From assembly GCA_020086605.1 (NCBI GenBank), contig JACBWW010000012.1, positions 14,854,197 through 14,918,196 of the forward strand: a stretch of DNA of 64,000 nucleotides, read 5' to 3'. Both the position numbers and the translations under genes were made by a program. This stretch comes from Lanius collurio (Eukaryota; Chordata; Aves; Passeriformes; Laniidae). The notes beneath the pieces are model-generated. The model was not told the origin of the DNA, did no database searches, and was given only the letters and a program-made list of their open reading frames with translations. This document shows, in pieces, positions 51,271 to 64,000 of this stretch; positions within the stretch are counted from its first letter, which is position 1; every line of letters begins with the position of its first letter.

Positions 51271-51927
51271 TTGCCTGGGCAAGGACGCTCTCGAGTCCGG
51301 ATTCTTACAGTCTGAACTGCTTCTTTTTAATACTTTTCCTATGAATTCTTATGAACTGACTGGGTTACTTGACTTTCCCCTAATTTAATTTGGATTAATT
51401 TAATTTTAATCAGTCTGTCTTTTCAGCATCCTATTAACCTTCCAGTGAACTCTTCCTATGAGGAGACAGGTGAAGGAGGCAAGTCTACATCTGTTAAAAT
51501 ACTAGCCTGCTCTTTGGGCTGCAAATCATTAGACAGCAGAAAAGTGTTTTTGGCATAGTACATGGTCAGAGGGGACCATGGGTGATGATCCAACCTTATT
51601 CTCACTGAAGACCCCAGCAAAACTGATGTAGCGTCTCCCCAGATCTGCTTGGCCCAGTTCATAATGGCAGTAGTATGGAAAGCATCTGAAACTGTCTCTA
51701 CCATAAGACTACAAGCCCCTGGCTTGAGAGTACCAGACTTTGGTGGTTCTGCCCTTGCCACTCTGGAACCAAGGGGACACTGCAGACCCGGAGGAACAGG
51801 TGGTCTCCAGCAGATACAACCTATATAACAAGATTAAAGTTCTATCTGCCTGTGTTTTCCTCCTGTTATACTGCCCAGTTTGCCATCTGCTTAAAAATTC
51901 ATTAGACTCCTAACCAAGATCAATTCT

Positions 51928-51963
51928 GTATGTATATATATAGATATATATATACAATATATT
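51928..51963. repeat. (TA)n-rich tract
   Basis: TGTATGTATATATATAGATA followed by further TA repeats and ATATATTG. It is an imperfect TA dinucleotide microsatellite. Confidence 0.85.
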
Positions 51964-54900
51964 GTCCTCGGTGTTAACACCTGCCCAGGTAAATTCTGCT
52001 GACAATCAAACATGAAATATTTGCAGCATTTTCTCAAAGAAAGAGAGGTGAACTATGTGCCAAGGTGGCAGCAGGACTCTCATCTGAGCCACTTGCAGGT
52101 TTAATTTTTTTTCAAATTAAGGAGGGTAGGCAATAAGGGAGTTTAGCTAACAAAAGTCTGGAGAAAATGTGATTGTTTTGTATTTTTTGTGATCAGGCAA
52201 ATTCATGACTCATCACCAGGAAGAAAGCAAAGTGTCTAACTGGGGGTCCTCAGCATCACAGAAGTCAATTATTGAAGCCTTTGCCATATTCTGACGTGGG
52301 AAAAATCCCCAGCAACTGCCTCCAAGTTTTGTCTGCTCAGGACTGACATGCTGGTCACTTCAGTTATTCAGAATCTATTTCATCTCGTTAAAAATAGGTA
52401 CCTAATGAACCTGTCTATCAGCTATTAAAAGAAAAGGTATTTCTGAAAATCAGTGGGGATCTGCCAGTGTTCTCTGGAAAACTTGTGTGCCATTTCGCTT
52501 ACGTAAATTTGCATTCAGCAGTGCCAGGATTTCTCTCCCAAATAAGCAGCTGATGCATTTGCCACTAGGGCTGTTACACAGCCATGAACAAGAGGAAAAG
52601 GGCTTTGGATTATCACAAATAGGATGGAGAGTCTTTTATGAAAAGTCTATGAGGATGCAGTCTGCAATCTGAAATGGGGCATGAAGAGATGGGTGTCTGA
52701 TGCATGACAGTGCCATGGCTTGATGCATTGGGCTCTGGAGGCCTCAGCACAGGGTCCAGGAGCTGAGGGGTTGTCCCCATGGGGTTCTGCATGGGGTCCT
52801 CAGCCCGAGCCATTGGCTCAGCAGGACCACAGCACCAGAACACACAATGTGATGAAGAGAGTCACTGCGTGAGATGCGCCAGGCTTGTCCCATGTTCACA
52901 TTACAGCCAGGGCTCAAACACCCATGCACCCAAGGCCAGCCTTAATCTTAAAAGCAAAGCTCTGCTCACTAAGGGTGGTCAGCTCTGAGCCTGCTAACAG
53001 ACAGGGCTCTGACAGATGGGCTCTGGCAGCATCAGTGGTGGGGTCGAGGGTGTCACAGCCCCTTGTTTCCCCATGCCAGGGTGCTCCCAAGCATGGCCAG
53101 GCAATGTGCAAAGTCAGGTCCTTAACCCACTGCCAGCAATGCTGGCAAAACATGCTGCTCATGACATCCCTCCCTGGAGTCACTCCAGGCTCAAACAGTG
53201 TTTTGCCCACAAGTGGGCATTTTCAGGACAGCTGCATGGGGAGTGCAGTGAAGGTATTGCACAAGGACAGCTGCCCTTTTTGCTAATGCCTCCTTCAAAT
53301 CTTGCCCCAGCTCTCCCTACCTGTGTGATTGCTGTACTGGTTTGTGTGTAGAGATCTCCAACAGGCATCAACTGGCACTTCTCTTGAAGGATTATAATTC
53401 GGTCAAGGAAATGGCAGTGGCAGAGCAACATCACAAATTCAGCCCCTCAGAAATTAGGAGCTGTTAAAAAGGACACGGGTAGTACAGTTTTAATTGAACA
53501 GTCCCTACAATACACAGATTTTAATTACTAATGTAATTGAGTGCATGTTAATCAAAGTCTATTTTTTCTGTGGGATTCCTGCCATCATGGGTGAATAGAA
53601 TAGAAATCCTATTTGATAGCCACTACTGAATATAGTATTTTCCATTTCCCCATCTTGTCTCTCCCTTATCTCTCAGTTCAATTTAATTTTTTTCTGCCCA
53701 AGCAATCCCAATTCTCATTCAATTCCTCATCAATTTTTCCTCCATCATGGTCTGTCTGCCACCTGCAACCTCCATAGTCTCTCCCAGTGCTGGTGGCTGT
53801 GACAAGCTTTCCGGAGTTCCTTGGGGATCAGGTGTGCCCATATTAATCTGCTCTGGATGGATTGATCTCCCTGAATACACTTGGTCACTTGGTGACTCTT
53901 CCTCCATGCACTGATCTACATCATCCCAACTCCCGGTGTGGCCTGTGCAGGTCAGAGCAGGGCCATGCAGTGCCAAGGGAAAAACAGGCTGGAGCCTGTA
54001 GGGATGAAGGACCTCAAAGCTCATCCTCTGCTTCAAAATCATCTTCCCCTAAAGCAAGCTTGTGTAAGTTAGGAGTAAAAAAAAAAAGCACATTTTTGCT
54101 GTCTGTGGAAGCGTCCTTCACTCAGGCAAGAGTCATCAAACCACCTTCTGTCACTGCTTGGCCCTCCGGTTCAGTGCGGCAGATGTTCCATGGACACGGC
54201 TCAAAGCCGCTTTTACCAGTCCGGCCAGAAAGCAGCGTCAAGAAAACAATTTCTCAGAGCCTTATTTAAACTACAAGCAAATGACTAATCTATTATGAAG
54301 CCAAACATTCTCTTCCTCCTTGTGGCTGCACAGGCAGATCTCAGACTGAGACCTTCCCTCCACGTGGCCGTGTGTGTGACAACACCTCGTAATTGGGATT
54401 ACTTTGCTCACATATGTGCGGGCTAGAGATTAATGCATGCAGCTTATACACAGCTTCTGTTTGAAAGTACACTCAGTGGCAAGTCCTCCTTCTCCAAGTA
54501 GGAATGGGTTTGGGAGGCTGTCCACTGGCTCTGCCTTTTGCGGGATGTGGTGACTCAGGACCACCTTGATCCACCATCTGCTCTGCGTCCTTGTCCCTTC
54601 ACATGGCTGCTCTGAGCATCCTTTTACCCTGTGTTTGTTAGCAGGGTGAGAACAGGGAGCTCTGAAGAAACTGTGCCCCTGCCTTCCACCCCAGTATTCA
54701 TACTGGGACCTGGGGACATCCAGATGGAGACCCCAGAGCCAGGCAGTGGCACAGTGTAGGAAAGGAGTATGAGACTTGGGGAGGGTGAAATTATCGGGGA
54801 ATTCCTCTGAATTGCTTAAGTTCTTACATGCGCCCGAACCATATTCTTAACATATGGTCTTGTTTTCCAAAGGCTTGTTATACCTAGCCCAAATTTGAGA

Positions 54901-55687
54901 AGATTTTCACAGGAACAGCAGAAGGCACACCCCAAAGGTCTCTTGCACCTGCCAAATTTCACAACTCTGCTCCAAACCATGGAAAAATAGAGCTCGTAAA
55001 GGTCACTGTTATTTTTAGCCTACTTCGTAAGGAAATACAGCTATGCAATCGCTTGCTTGCTCCCTTTGCATTCCCTGCTATTACATTGGAATCATTGGCC
55101 GGCCTCAGATAAATGTGACAGAGTAACAAAAGGCGCAAAGATATTAAGTTCCTACAAGTTTCATGAAAACAGGAGCTGAGCATAGCAGAGATCCCAGTAA
55201 CAGCAGCAAACAGAGGGAAGCAGCAGGTGCTCAGCCTTTACTGGGCAACAGATTTAATATCCTTCCTCTGCTTTGGCAATTGGTTCCCTTGAGGATTTAT
55301 GGGATATGTTTTGATTGTAACATATGTTAGCACCTTGTAGCCTCTGGGGACAGAGCTGATGGGTTCATGGGGAAGGAAGGGTCCACAGCTCTTTGTTTCC
55401 CCTGTGAGATGCAGCTGCTGTAAGAGACCCTGTGGCAATGCCCTCAGTGCAGCTTTGCAGGTGGTATTAGGGTCATCTCCTCTCATCTAGTGGTGTCACC
55501 CCAGTGTAGTCATATATTTGGATGCTTTTCATAAATTAAGCATCTTCTCTGACCTCTATAACCTGAGGATTTTGCTAGAATATTTGCCAATATTTGAAAA
55601 GGGATGCCTGATATTTGAATAACATAATTTATTTGCATCCCTGAGTGTAAATATGGGCTAATTATTTTCTCACTTCAGCTTTAATGA

Positions 55688-55725
55688 CCTCTCATGTTTT
55701 ATGTGGCATAAAACATCCTGAGAGG
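55688..55725. repeat. 16-base inverted repeat with one 3-base bulge
   Basis: CCTCTCATGTTTTATG, loop TGG, then CATAAAACA, bulge TCC, TGAGAGG. All 16 arm positions pair once the bulge is skipped. It is too short for a typical pre-miRNA and no transposon ends are seen. Confidence 0.8.
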
Positions 55726-57530
55726 ACATAAAAGATTGCACAAAATGTGAGGCTATTAAGGGAAAGATTTATTTGTCATGTTTGAAAGAAGGATGTTTTG
55801 AGCCTGTAAGCAAGTCCTCCAGAGATCCCAGGTCAGCAACAGTGCAGAGGCCCCCAGGGATGAGACAAGCAAGGGACAGTGTCCCTTGTCCCTGAGGGGC
55901 AGGCTGAGTGCAGGAAGCCTGCTGGGAGGCCACGGGACAAGGTGGAATATAATTGCAGTCCTACCCCTGTAGGGAGTGCAGTGCCTCAAAACCAGGATTA
56001 AAGAGAGCATGGCAACTATGAGGAGCCTTTAACAGACTAAGAGGCAAGTCAACGAACAGGAGGAGGAGCTCAGAAGGCATCAAATGCTGAGGTGGTCCAG
56101 GCTAGTTAATGCGTAGGCCTGTGTGGCTCTGCCAGGATCTTCCAGGATATTAAATTGTAAATATGGCATTTAAGGAGTAGTTCACCTCACGGGCTGAATG
56201 TGGGCATGGCTCACTTGCCTCATCAACAACTTCTGGATGTCAGATATATGGATATATGTTTGGCTCTGCTCAGCCAAGCTATTTTTGCTCAGGTGCAGGC
56301 CACCAGGTGATGCTGATCTGTGCTATCTTTTCTTTGTTATTGCCGTTATCCCCGAAGTCTGCATCGCCCACAAGCATCATCAGTGGTGATTAGGTTTTCT
56401 TCTAAGTAGTTATGAAAAATACTAGCTGTAATGGACACAAAACATGTGATCCCCCAAGTGGCCCGCATACAATGCACACGAGATGATTCCTATTTACAGG
56501 AATTTACTTTATGATGTAGACATGAAGCAGCTTGTAGTTGCTTAATTTCATTTAATATTGACACATTGATTTCATGCCATCCTATTTTCTGAGCCAATGT
56601 CACACAGTACCAAGTCCAAGGCTTTTTATCTCTTTCAGCAAAATTTATCATCTCAGCAAAGGCGGCCAGTTAGTTTGACAAAGTACATTTTATATAAACC
56701 ACTGTGAGCTGGCATCATTTTTAGTGACCTCCTTTAGTTCTTAGAGCACTGTGCCAGCTGTTGCGTTATTTGGTCTGTATATTGACCTCACTTCATTAGT
56801 TTGAATCTTAACCCTGTCCTGCAATAAAACCCTGAAGCAGTTAATGTGAGTCATGTCAGTTAATATAAAAATCACCAGAATAATTTCTGTTCTTACAGTT
56901 TCCTTATTTTATTCCACTCCTAATCCAAAAGTAAATGGTAAATTTTTAAATATGCCCTGAAATTAAAATTCACTTTTCATTTGACTTTTGTGTTAACTGA
57001 AAGGTTTTCAATAACACAATGGGTCTGGGATGTTTTAATGATATCAGAACACTTTGCTAAAACAAAGAAAATTGCAATTTTATCAAAATAAGTACATGGG
57101 ATGTGTGCCCAGTGTGGGGAAACATCAATCTTTCTGCTAAAGGGGAAGTGGGTAAAGAGAGTGACTTGGTTTTCCCGTGTGGACATCTGCTTATAACACC
57201 ACTTTTCACAGCCCCAGAAGAAAGAAATTCACTTTTTAATTGTAGCTGCAGCAGTTTATACATCTAAGTCTGGCACTGAGGGCTCAGCCCTGCCGTGTTG
57301 CCTGCGACCGCAGCAGCAATATGGGCTCAGTGGAGATGCTGATGTCTTGGTGAAGAGATCTCAACAGAGCAATGCCTTCCTTCAGATATCAGCTCTTCCA
57401 GGAGAGAAAATAATGCTTTGGGGATCCCTCGCTTACCCTCCTTAGCCAAAGGGTAACATGCTCATTCTGCCCCTGGGGAAGTGGAGTGGTGTGGAATACA
57501 GGGATTCCCCATTACTGCAGAGAGGTTATT

Positions 57531-57557
57531 GGGGGGCTGGTGGGGTGGGGAAGGGGG
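57531..57557 (+). other. G-quadruplex motif, four runs of 4 or more G
   Basis: Runs of 6, 4, 4 and 5 G are separated by loops CTGGT, T and AA. Four-tetrad potential with short loops predicts a very stable plus-strand quadruplex. It lies in otherwise ordinary intergenic DNA. Confidence 0.8.
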
Positions 57558-58137
57558 ACTTGGAAGATTTTTGAGGCGCACCCCTTGACCAGATGGGATA
57601 CCCTCTTCCCTGAGTCCTGATGACCTTTTTCTCAGCTTGTGGTTTGTGCCCATGACTGCCACGTCATCAGCAAGCAGGGATTACCTTTTGCAATCAAATG
57701 TTATAAATGGAGCGTACTTAATCAGGCTTTTTTGTGGCTGTTGCCCTTATGATAGAGGAAAATATTCTCCCGTCATGTATTTATTAACATTCTGTACGTA
57801 AGTAGCAGTCTCAGTCTGCATCTTCATTACAGACAAATGCAAACCCTCTTTTCTGTTTGTACTGAGACCTCTTAGGTAAGGGAGGCAAAATCCCTGTCTT
57901 ACTGTGGAAGATTTCTGATTATTTTCTCTTGAAAGCTGCATGTATGTCACTGAATGTCTATCATATTATCGCTTGGCCGGATAATCTGGATACTTTGTCT
58001 CCTTGACGACAGACAACATCCAGAGCAGAGTATCCCTGTGTCGCCAGATGCTGCCGGAACCTTGCCGCTCCAGCGGGCAAGAGGGCTCAGCCTGGAGCAG
58101 GAGGTGAGGACCCTGTTAGCAGGGTGCCTGCAAGGGG

Positions 58138-58154
58138 AGGCAGGCAGGCAGGCA
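58138..58154. repeat. Short (GGCA)n tract
   Basis: About four units of AGGC/GGCA followed by GTAGCC. Confidence 0.75.
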
Positions 58155-61100
58155 GTAGCCAGCCTGTCTTCATCCCTGCTGTGCTCTGCCCCAGGTAATT
58201 CGCAAAAGCCACGAACCACAACAAAATTAACTTTTCTGCTTTTCAGAAATGTAAAAACTCAGTGTGATGGAATAATTAATGCAGCTGATTAAAGGGGAAG
58301 ATTACACATTAACAAAGGAAGATAAGCGCCTAATTTCCAGCCTTATTGCATTTCAAACTTGAATATATTGGTTCCAAAGGTGGCTGCAGACTTATTTGCC
58401 TTTCTATATATGTAAGTACATAATATACATATGTATGATTACAATCTCCTGCTCAGCTTTAATAATATACTTAATTGCTTTCTGGCCCCACCTCAAGCTG
58501 CCTAAATTCATTTCACAGGGAAAAGATCATTTGCTGTTGGCCTTTAGCAAGTAAATTGCCTGCCATCCTTAATCTGGATAATAAAAGGTACTGCATCAGC
58601 CTGCTCACAGTTCTGCACGTTGCATCTGCTGCCGCACAAAGTATTACTGACAGCTATTTTCCTTGTGCCATCCCAGCAAATGGAGTGAGGATGTAATGTA
58701 AAATGTAAACCCCACAGACTTGCTGGGAGCTGGATTCCTTGTCTTCTGTTGCTCTTGCTGTGACACTAAGTAAATTATTTGCATATGACGTATTACATCT
58801 ACTGTGCTATCTCTTTTAATGCCATGTATTATAAGAAATGATAAATATACAGGGGCAATATTCTGATCAGCTCACATATTGGCACATATGCATATTTACA
58901 CATGAAAGCACACAGGCTCACAGCTGTACATCCGCATATTTGCAAGCACAGAAGCCATGGCTGTGGTTCACACTGGTCCTGTCAATAGGCCTTTCCAGAA
59001 AAGTGCCATGCAACAGGGCACAAATTGAGCTAAAAAGGGAAAAGACACCTAAGAGAGAAAGAGGGGCTAGTGTTCAGGCTGGGTTTTTCCACCCAAGAAG
59101 GAGTTGCTGATGTGATATTTTTCATTACAGGAGAACACCAGCAGGCAGGACTGACTGAGGGTGGGGGAACATGCAGCCCTTCACTCCTGTCATTTTCCCA
59201 TGGGGGACTGTGAGGGTGGTACAAACATGGCCAGACAATCTCAGAACATCAAGTGTGAGGCTGCAAAGACCAGAACAACTTTGCATCATTTAAAAGTAAT
59301 CCAGCATGAGGAAGGATCTCCTGAAGGGTAATCTCCTTGGGGTGCATGCTGTGCATCTGTGCTTAAGCATTTAGGTGTCTGTGACTGTCTTTGGTGTAAG
59401 AACATAGGCCTTTAAAAGCCTCCAGACTGCCTTTCTATCTCTTTAATATATATCAGGAAGAAGAGAAAGGACGTGACATTTTTTTTTCTCTGATAAATAT
59501 CAGACACATTCTGCATTCCAGTTGCCAGAAAAGAAGAATAATGCCAGCAAATGTCAGTGCAAATTTTGCCATAGCCTCCTTTTGTACTGGTTTTGTTCAG
59601 CTCCCCATCAAGAAAACAGCCAGAAAGGGCATGAAATCATGAGAGGCAGAACATTGTCAGGACTGGAACACAACCTACAGCAGAGAAAACTGAACTAGGT
59701 TAGTCCCTATCGTTGGCAGACACAGAGGGGTATTGGATAGATTGTGTATGAATTTGGTCCTCAGTGCACTTCACAGCTGGTCCCCATTTAAAGCCAGGAA
59801 GATATGAAAACATATGGGATATTGCCAGCCTGCTTGGTTTAATGATGGTAAAATATCATTCCTCACTTAAGCCGTGGGGGGTGGGCAGCTTCTAAAGGCT
59901 GGAGGTAAAGGCAGTAATTGAAGTAAATTGTAAGACACTCATGCGCTCAGGAACAGCAAGGCAAGAGGGGAAGGGGGTGCCCAGCAGGGGAGTGCTCCCT
60001 CTGCTCCTCCTGAGAGGGAAGAGATGCATCCACCCCCCTCCAGCCTGTTTTATCTGCCCGAGAGAGGCATTCTTTGCTCAGGATGGGAAGTAAGAGACTT
60101 CCTCAGTGGTTGTTCCTGAGCCTCCCTCTAGTGCGGGCTCTGAGTTTGTTTTCTGGGTACTCCAGGGAAAAGACTGAGAAATTGAGGCAGTCATACTGCT
60201 CCTTCTTCACTTGTGCTACTTCCCAAGACGGACCAAGTGATCCCTGCCATTATTCAGTCACACCAGGAGCTGAACTCGAACAGTCTGGAGCTGCTAGTGT
60301 ACTCACAGTCATGACCAGCAGCATCATCCCCGTGGCTGAGCATGCAGCAAGGCGACAATGGTGGAATTTTCCACGTAAAAGGCAACGCTGTGCATGGCAT
60401 GATACCTCAGACAGATCATCCCAGTGATGTGGCTCTTCCATCTGTACCTCCATTGATTCCTTGTGAGATGCCTCTGGTAGATCAACATGGCTAACACTGC
60501 ATTGCTGGGGGGGGAAAAGGCAGACAGAAATAGGGAACAGCTTCTGTGGGAGGATGGGCTGGATAGACTGGAAGTGGGATGGCTGCAGGGCATGGGTGAG
60601 CATGTGAGAGGCCTGTGAAAGAAAAGGAAACAGAAAGAAACTTTCATTCCTTCTCACAGACTTAAAATCATATTGTAAGTTTATTAGGCAGCACATTTAA
60701 AAGAAGCGGGGGGAAATGGTGTTTCAGCACTTCACTGGCATTTGAGATTGTTGGCATGGGATGGTGCGGGTGCCGGGAGCTTTGTCAGGGGTCAGAAAGC
60801 AGCTATACAAGTTTAAGTAACTAAAAATCCTTCAAGGGCTGCTAAACTCAAGGATGTCATCTCAAGCAGGTGATGTCCATGAGCCACTGGATGGAATTTC
60901 CCTGGGACATACTCATTGTGTGCCTATGCTTTCCTTATGTCCTTCCGGAACACCTTCTCTGGCTGCTGGGCAGGGGCTGGCAGGGGCTGGCTGCCCAGAA
61001 GGGCTGTTTTCTCTCCTGTATTGACATTCCTGCCGAGAGAATCACCTCGGCCATCTTTGCCACTTGGAATTAGACATGGAAAGGGCAGGAGCTGAAGGGA

Positions 61101-62976
61101 CCCAGAGCACCCAGCCCACCAGTCCAGGGGGGAAGGTGTCCCCTGAGCTACACCAGTCCCACCCTTCAGGGAGTTCTGAGTGTATCTCCATCTATGCTGC
61201 ACACGGAGGCTGCAGCCTTCTAATGACATTCCAGAATATGCTGCACACGTTTGTCACAGGGCTGATGACTTGCTCTGGCCCCTTTTTATTCCCACTTCAG
61301 GAGTACAGTAACCCCAGTTTTGCAAAGGAGTGTTTTCCTCCTTGTGAATATCATCAGCAATGATTAATGGTGGATTTAAAGAAAACCCAGCTACATACCA
61401 AGCTAAATGCAAAATTCAGAGTTCCTCATCTGGCACCTTTCGATGCCATTTAATTGTGCCATTTTGATGACACATAAAAAATCTTCCATTAAAATTTTCT
61501 GGTATTGCCACAGCTCCCCATTCCTGTAGCTCTGGGCTAGGGAACAGCGAGGCTACAAGGAACCCTGCGCTTGACTAAGCTCACTGGGACAGAAACACAG
61601 AAAATTTTGTGGCTTGATGTTCAGACCTGCTGCCCCCTAACAGCAAGGAATCTGGTTTTAATTTTAGAGGTGCAAATTAAACCATATGGGAACACACTGT
61701 GAACAAAAACTAAACCACACAGGTGAAAATCCTGAAAATTAAAGCATAGGAAAGGCAAAGCAAGGCAGGCTGTACTGTGTGGGAAGAGGCTGCCCAGAGC
61801 CTTTGCTGCAAGAGCCCCTGGAGCCAGCTCCCTGGGGGAGGTCCCTGACGGTGCTTGCTTGAGGACCAGCTGGCTCATCAGGTTCCCAGTGGCTTCAATT
61901 GTGCTTCATCTTGGATTTTCATCCTTCCTCCCCCTCTTCCTCACAGAGCAAGTCCTGCAGGACACATAAGGATTCACAAGGAGAGGCACGCTGCTTTGGC
62001 AAGCCCTTGGGGAGCCCTGTGGAGAAGAGACAGACCAGTGAATCTCAGGACTTTACCCTTTATCTTTCCAGGTACGGCAGCTCTGTCTGGCCAAGCTCAC
62101 CATTTCAAAATTCCTCTGGAAAGGTGGAGGTGCTGCACTGCATAGCCCTGCCCAGAGCTTGGCTATTTCCTCCAGCTGTTGGCTCCATGTCCAGGCTGGC
62201 AGACGCAGAGGCAGTGGGAGCTGCTGGAGGGGCCATAAGCACTCCCAGCAAACAGAGGGGGCCCAAGGGATGCTTTTTCTTCCTTCCCCAGCCCATAGGG
62301 GAGGTGGGCTGAGGTGTGCTCCTGTATGGTCACACCATCCCTGCTCTTATGTTGACTCAGACCTCTCAGAACCTCCCCTGGGAGGAAGCTGGGAATGCTG
62401 GGCTCATCATTGGCCAGCTCATTCTGGACAGTCCTGCCCAGAGGCCATGGGTGAAGGGGAGATGAAAGGGGGCAGATTTGTCCTTACCAACTTCACTGAG
62501 CACATGGGAAACTTGGGGGCTGCTGACAAGGCAACTGTGCTTGAAGCACACCAAGAGGTGCTGGGCTCCAGCTTTGAAGGGACGATCACCTGCACCACAT
62601 AGCACTGTGGCTCAGCTTCAACTTCAAAATCTTAAAATCTAAGCAAAGCATCTTTTCCTTTGGTTTCTGTTGGGGGTGGGCTCAGACTGAAGCTCTGGGT
62701 GCACATTCCATCTCAAATTAGATATGAAATGGAAATCTGGAGTTCCCAGGCTTCAGCATTACCTGGGACTGCAGCAGTGTCCCAGACTCAGGCATCAACA
62801 ATGTTGAGAGTGCCTGGAGCTGGAGAGTTGCTTGCATCTTGGGTGTCTTTACTTAATTTATTCTTAATGAGAGCTGGAGTTGCCTGTGTATGTAAATCAC
62901 TCTGTTTATCATAGTTTCACTACAGCACCATCTGTTTTCATGGGATTTTGTGGCCATAAAGATAGTTATTGACATG

Positions 62977-63011
62977 AGAGAGAGAGCGTGTGCGTGTGTG
63001 TGTGTGTGTGC
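62977..63011. repeat. (GA)n-(GT)n compound microsatellite
   Basis: GAGAGAGAGAGC passes directly into GTGTGCGTGTGTGTGTGTGT. It is a compound dinucleotide repeat and likely polymorphic. Confidence 0.9.
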
Positions 63012-64000
63012 AGGGTTCAGGGATCCTCAGCTCTCTGCAGGCAGCAACCCCATTGTAGACAATATAATGATCTAAGAAACTCTGAATTTGGAGGCAATGC
63101 ACATTCACACGTGAGCAAAGCAGGTGACAGACCTGATTTTTTCCAAGGCAGCGAGTGGAGTGTTTATTAAAAGGAGTATCTGTTTCCAGACATCCTTTTT
63201 CTCATAATGAAACCACCTTCTGCAGCATCTGTAGCCCGGTGATGGGGATTTTTCTGCCTTGAAAGCCTTCTATTTTAATGCTTTTTAAAGTTACTAGCAT
63301 AAAAGAAGGGATGGTTATTCATTCCCCCAGTTCAGAATAGCCTTTTCTTTTTGCTCCAGCCCAGGCAAGCAGGTTTTTCTTCCTGAAATGGGCATTTGAA
63401 ACAGGGTTGGAGCAGCAGCAGGCAACTGGCAAAAACATTGGGGGGGCACTCAGCTGAGTGAAGCATGGCAATATCGGCCCTGATGAAATGAGTGAGCCCT
63501 GGACTCTGGAGACAAAGCACAAAAGCCTGCTGTTGGAGACAAGCTTGGGAGGAGTGAAGAAGTAAATCTGTAAGAACCAGGTTTTGTATATCCAACAGAA
63601 ATAACATTTCAGACCTGCAATAACACATGGATTTAAACTGAGCAGAGTGCTCAAGCTGCTAATATATCTTGTTGTCATGTTTCTTCTAGGTTTGCTTTGT
63701 GCTGAAGGGATGCTGTCAGAGAGCCTCAGCCAGAACATTCAAGTTTATAAAACAAAAGGGTCCTTTAATTTATTTTTTTTATCATTTCAATAAAATAATA
63801 TGTCCACGGCTTATTTAAACACTGCTTGTGTATTCCCTGGCTAGTCTTGGGAAGAGAAACAAAGCAGAGCTCTCTGACGCAGAAGGAGCAGAGAACATCA
63901 GTGACGACCGATGTCCTTGTCCCAGTCAAGCAGGACGTGAAGCACGACCTCACCACCTGAGTCCTGGAATGTTCTCGAATAAAAGCACTTCCAGGCCTGA

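Larger units (their letters stand above)
51271..64000. other. Intergenic to window end, no gene recognised
   Basis: Unique sequence with a TA repeat at 51.93 kb, an imperfect hairpin at 55,688-55,725, a G-quadruplex motif at 57,531-57,557, a GGCA run at 58,138-58,154 and a GT repeat at 62.98 kb. An AT-rich stretch at 58,230-58,690 looks like regulatory DNA. Candidate open frames (51,456-51,761 minus, 60,250-60,696 minus) match no family I know. AATAAA motifs near 63,791 and 63,977 could belong to a 3' end beyond or at the window edge. Confidence 0.5.

Noticed and set aside
50701..51315. Five overlapping open frames up to 193 codons
   Set aside because: All cross the CGGGA array and read as short peptide repeats; open frames in every phase are a composition effect.
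51456..51761. 101-codon minus-strand frame
   Set aside because: Looks fairly protein-like but matches no family I recognise, has no splice or promoter context and no neighbouring exon. A BLASTP match would reopen it.
1..64000. CRISPR arrays, prokaryotic operons, phage or plasmid features, tRNA or rRNA genes
   Set aside because: None seen; gene structure and repeats are those of a vertebrate chromosome.

Overview
This is vertebrate nuclear DNA, most likely from a bird. The evidence is a split protein kinase gene with GT/AG splice sites, a CpG-island promoter, very sparse interspersed repeats, and CR1 LINE fragments, one of which keeps the typical avian CR1 3' end (repeated ATTCTATG). I see no bacterial operons, CRISPR arrays, tRNA or rRNA genes. 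The species cannot be fixed from the sequence alone.

Left third (about 1-19,100): the 5' part of SNRK (SNF-related serine/threonine kinase), transcribed on the minus strand. Reading in transcript order, a CpG-island promoter lies at about 18,090-19,420. Exon 1 is untranslated and ends at a strong donor at 18,779. A 10.3 kb intron follows, then a 93-base untranslated exon 2 (8,369-8,461), a 1.35 kb intron, and exon 3 (about 7,015-6,322). Exon 3 carries the start codon and the first 196 codons, covering the kinase N-lobe, catalytic loop, activation loop and APE motif. The rest of SNRK (kinase C-lobe, UBA region and tail) is not in the window; 1-6,321 reads as intron. The leader contains several upstream ORFs, one of which would form only when exon 1 is spliced to exon 2.

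Right two thirds (about 19,400-64,000): I recognise no protein-coding gene. It holds four CR1 fragments (antisense at 19.55 kb, a decayed reverse-transcriptase body at 22.9-23.9 kb, an antisense 3' end at 34.9 kb and a sense 3' end at 37.6-38.1 kb), one possible MIR/L2-like SINE tail at 45.6 kb, and several simple or tandem repeats. It also holds an isolated CpG-rich block with a CGGGA repeat at 50.85-51.27 kb, a strong G-quadruplex motif at 57.5 kb, and AT-rich stretches that look like conserved regulatory DNA but cannot be proven so from one sequence. In mammals POMGNT2 lies upstream of SNRK and ANO10 downstream, so this is probably the SNRK-POMGNT2 intergenic interval; that is synteny knowledge, not something read here.

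The main observations are the multi-uORF SNRK leader, the 36-base minisatellite inside the promoter island, and the orphan CpG block 32 kb upstream. I found no convincing new biological system.
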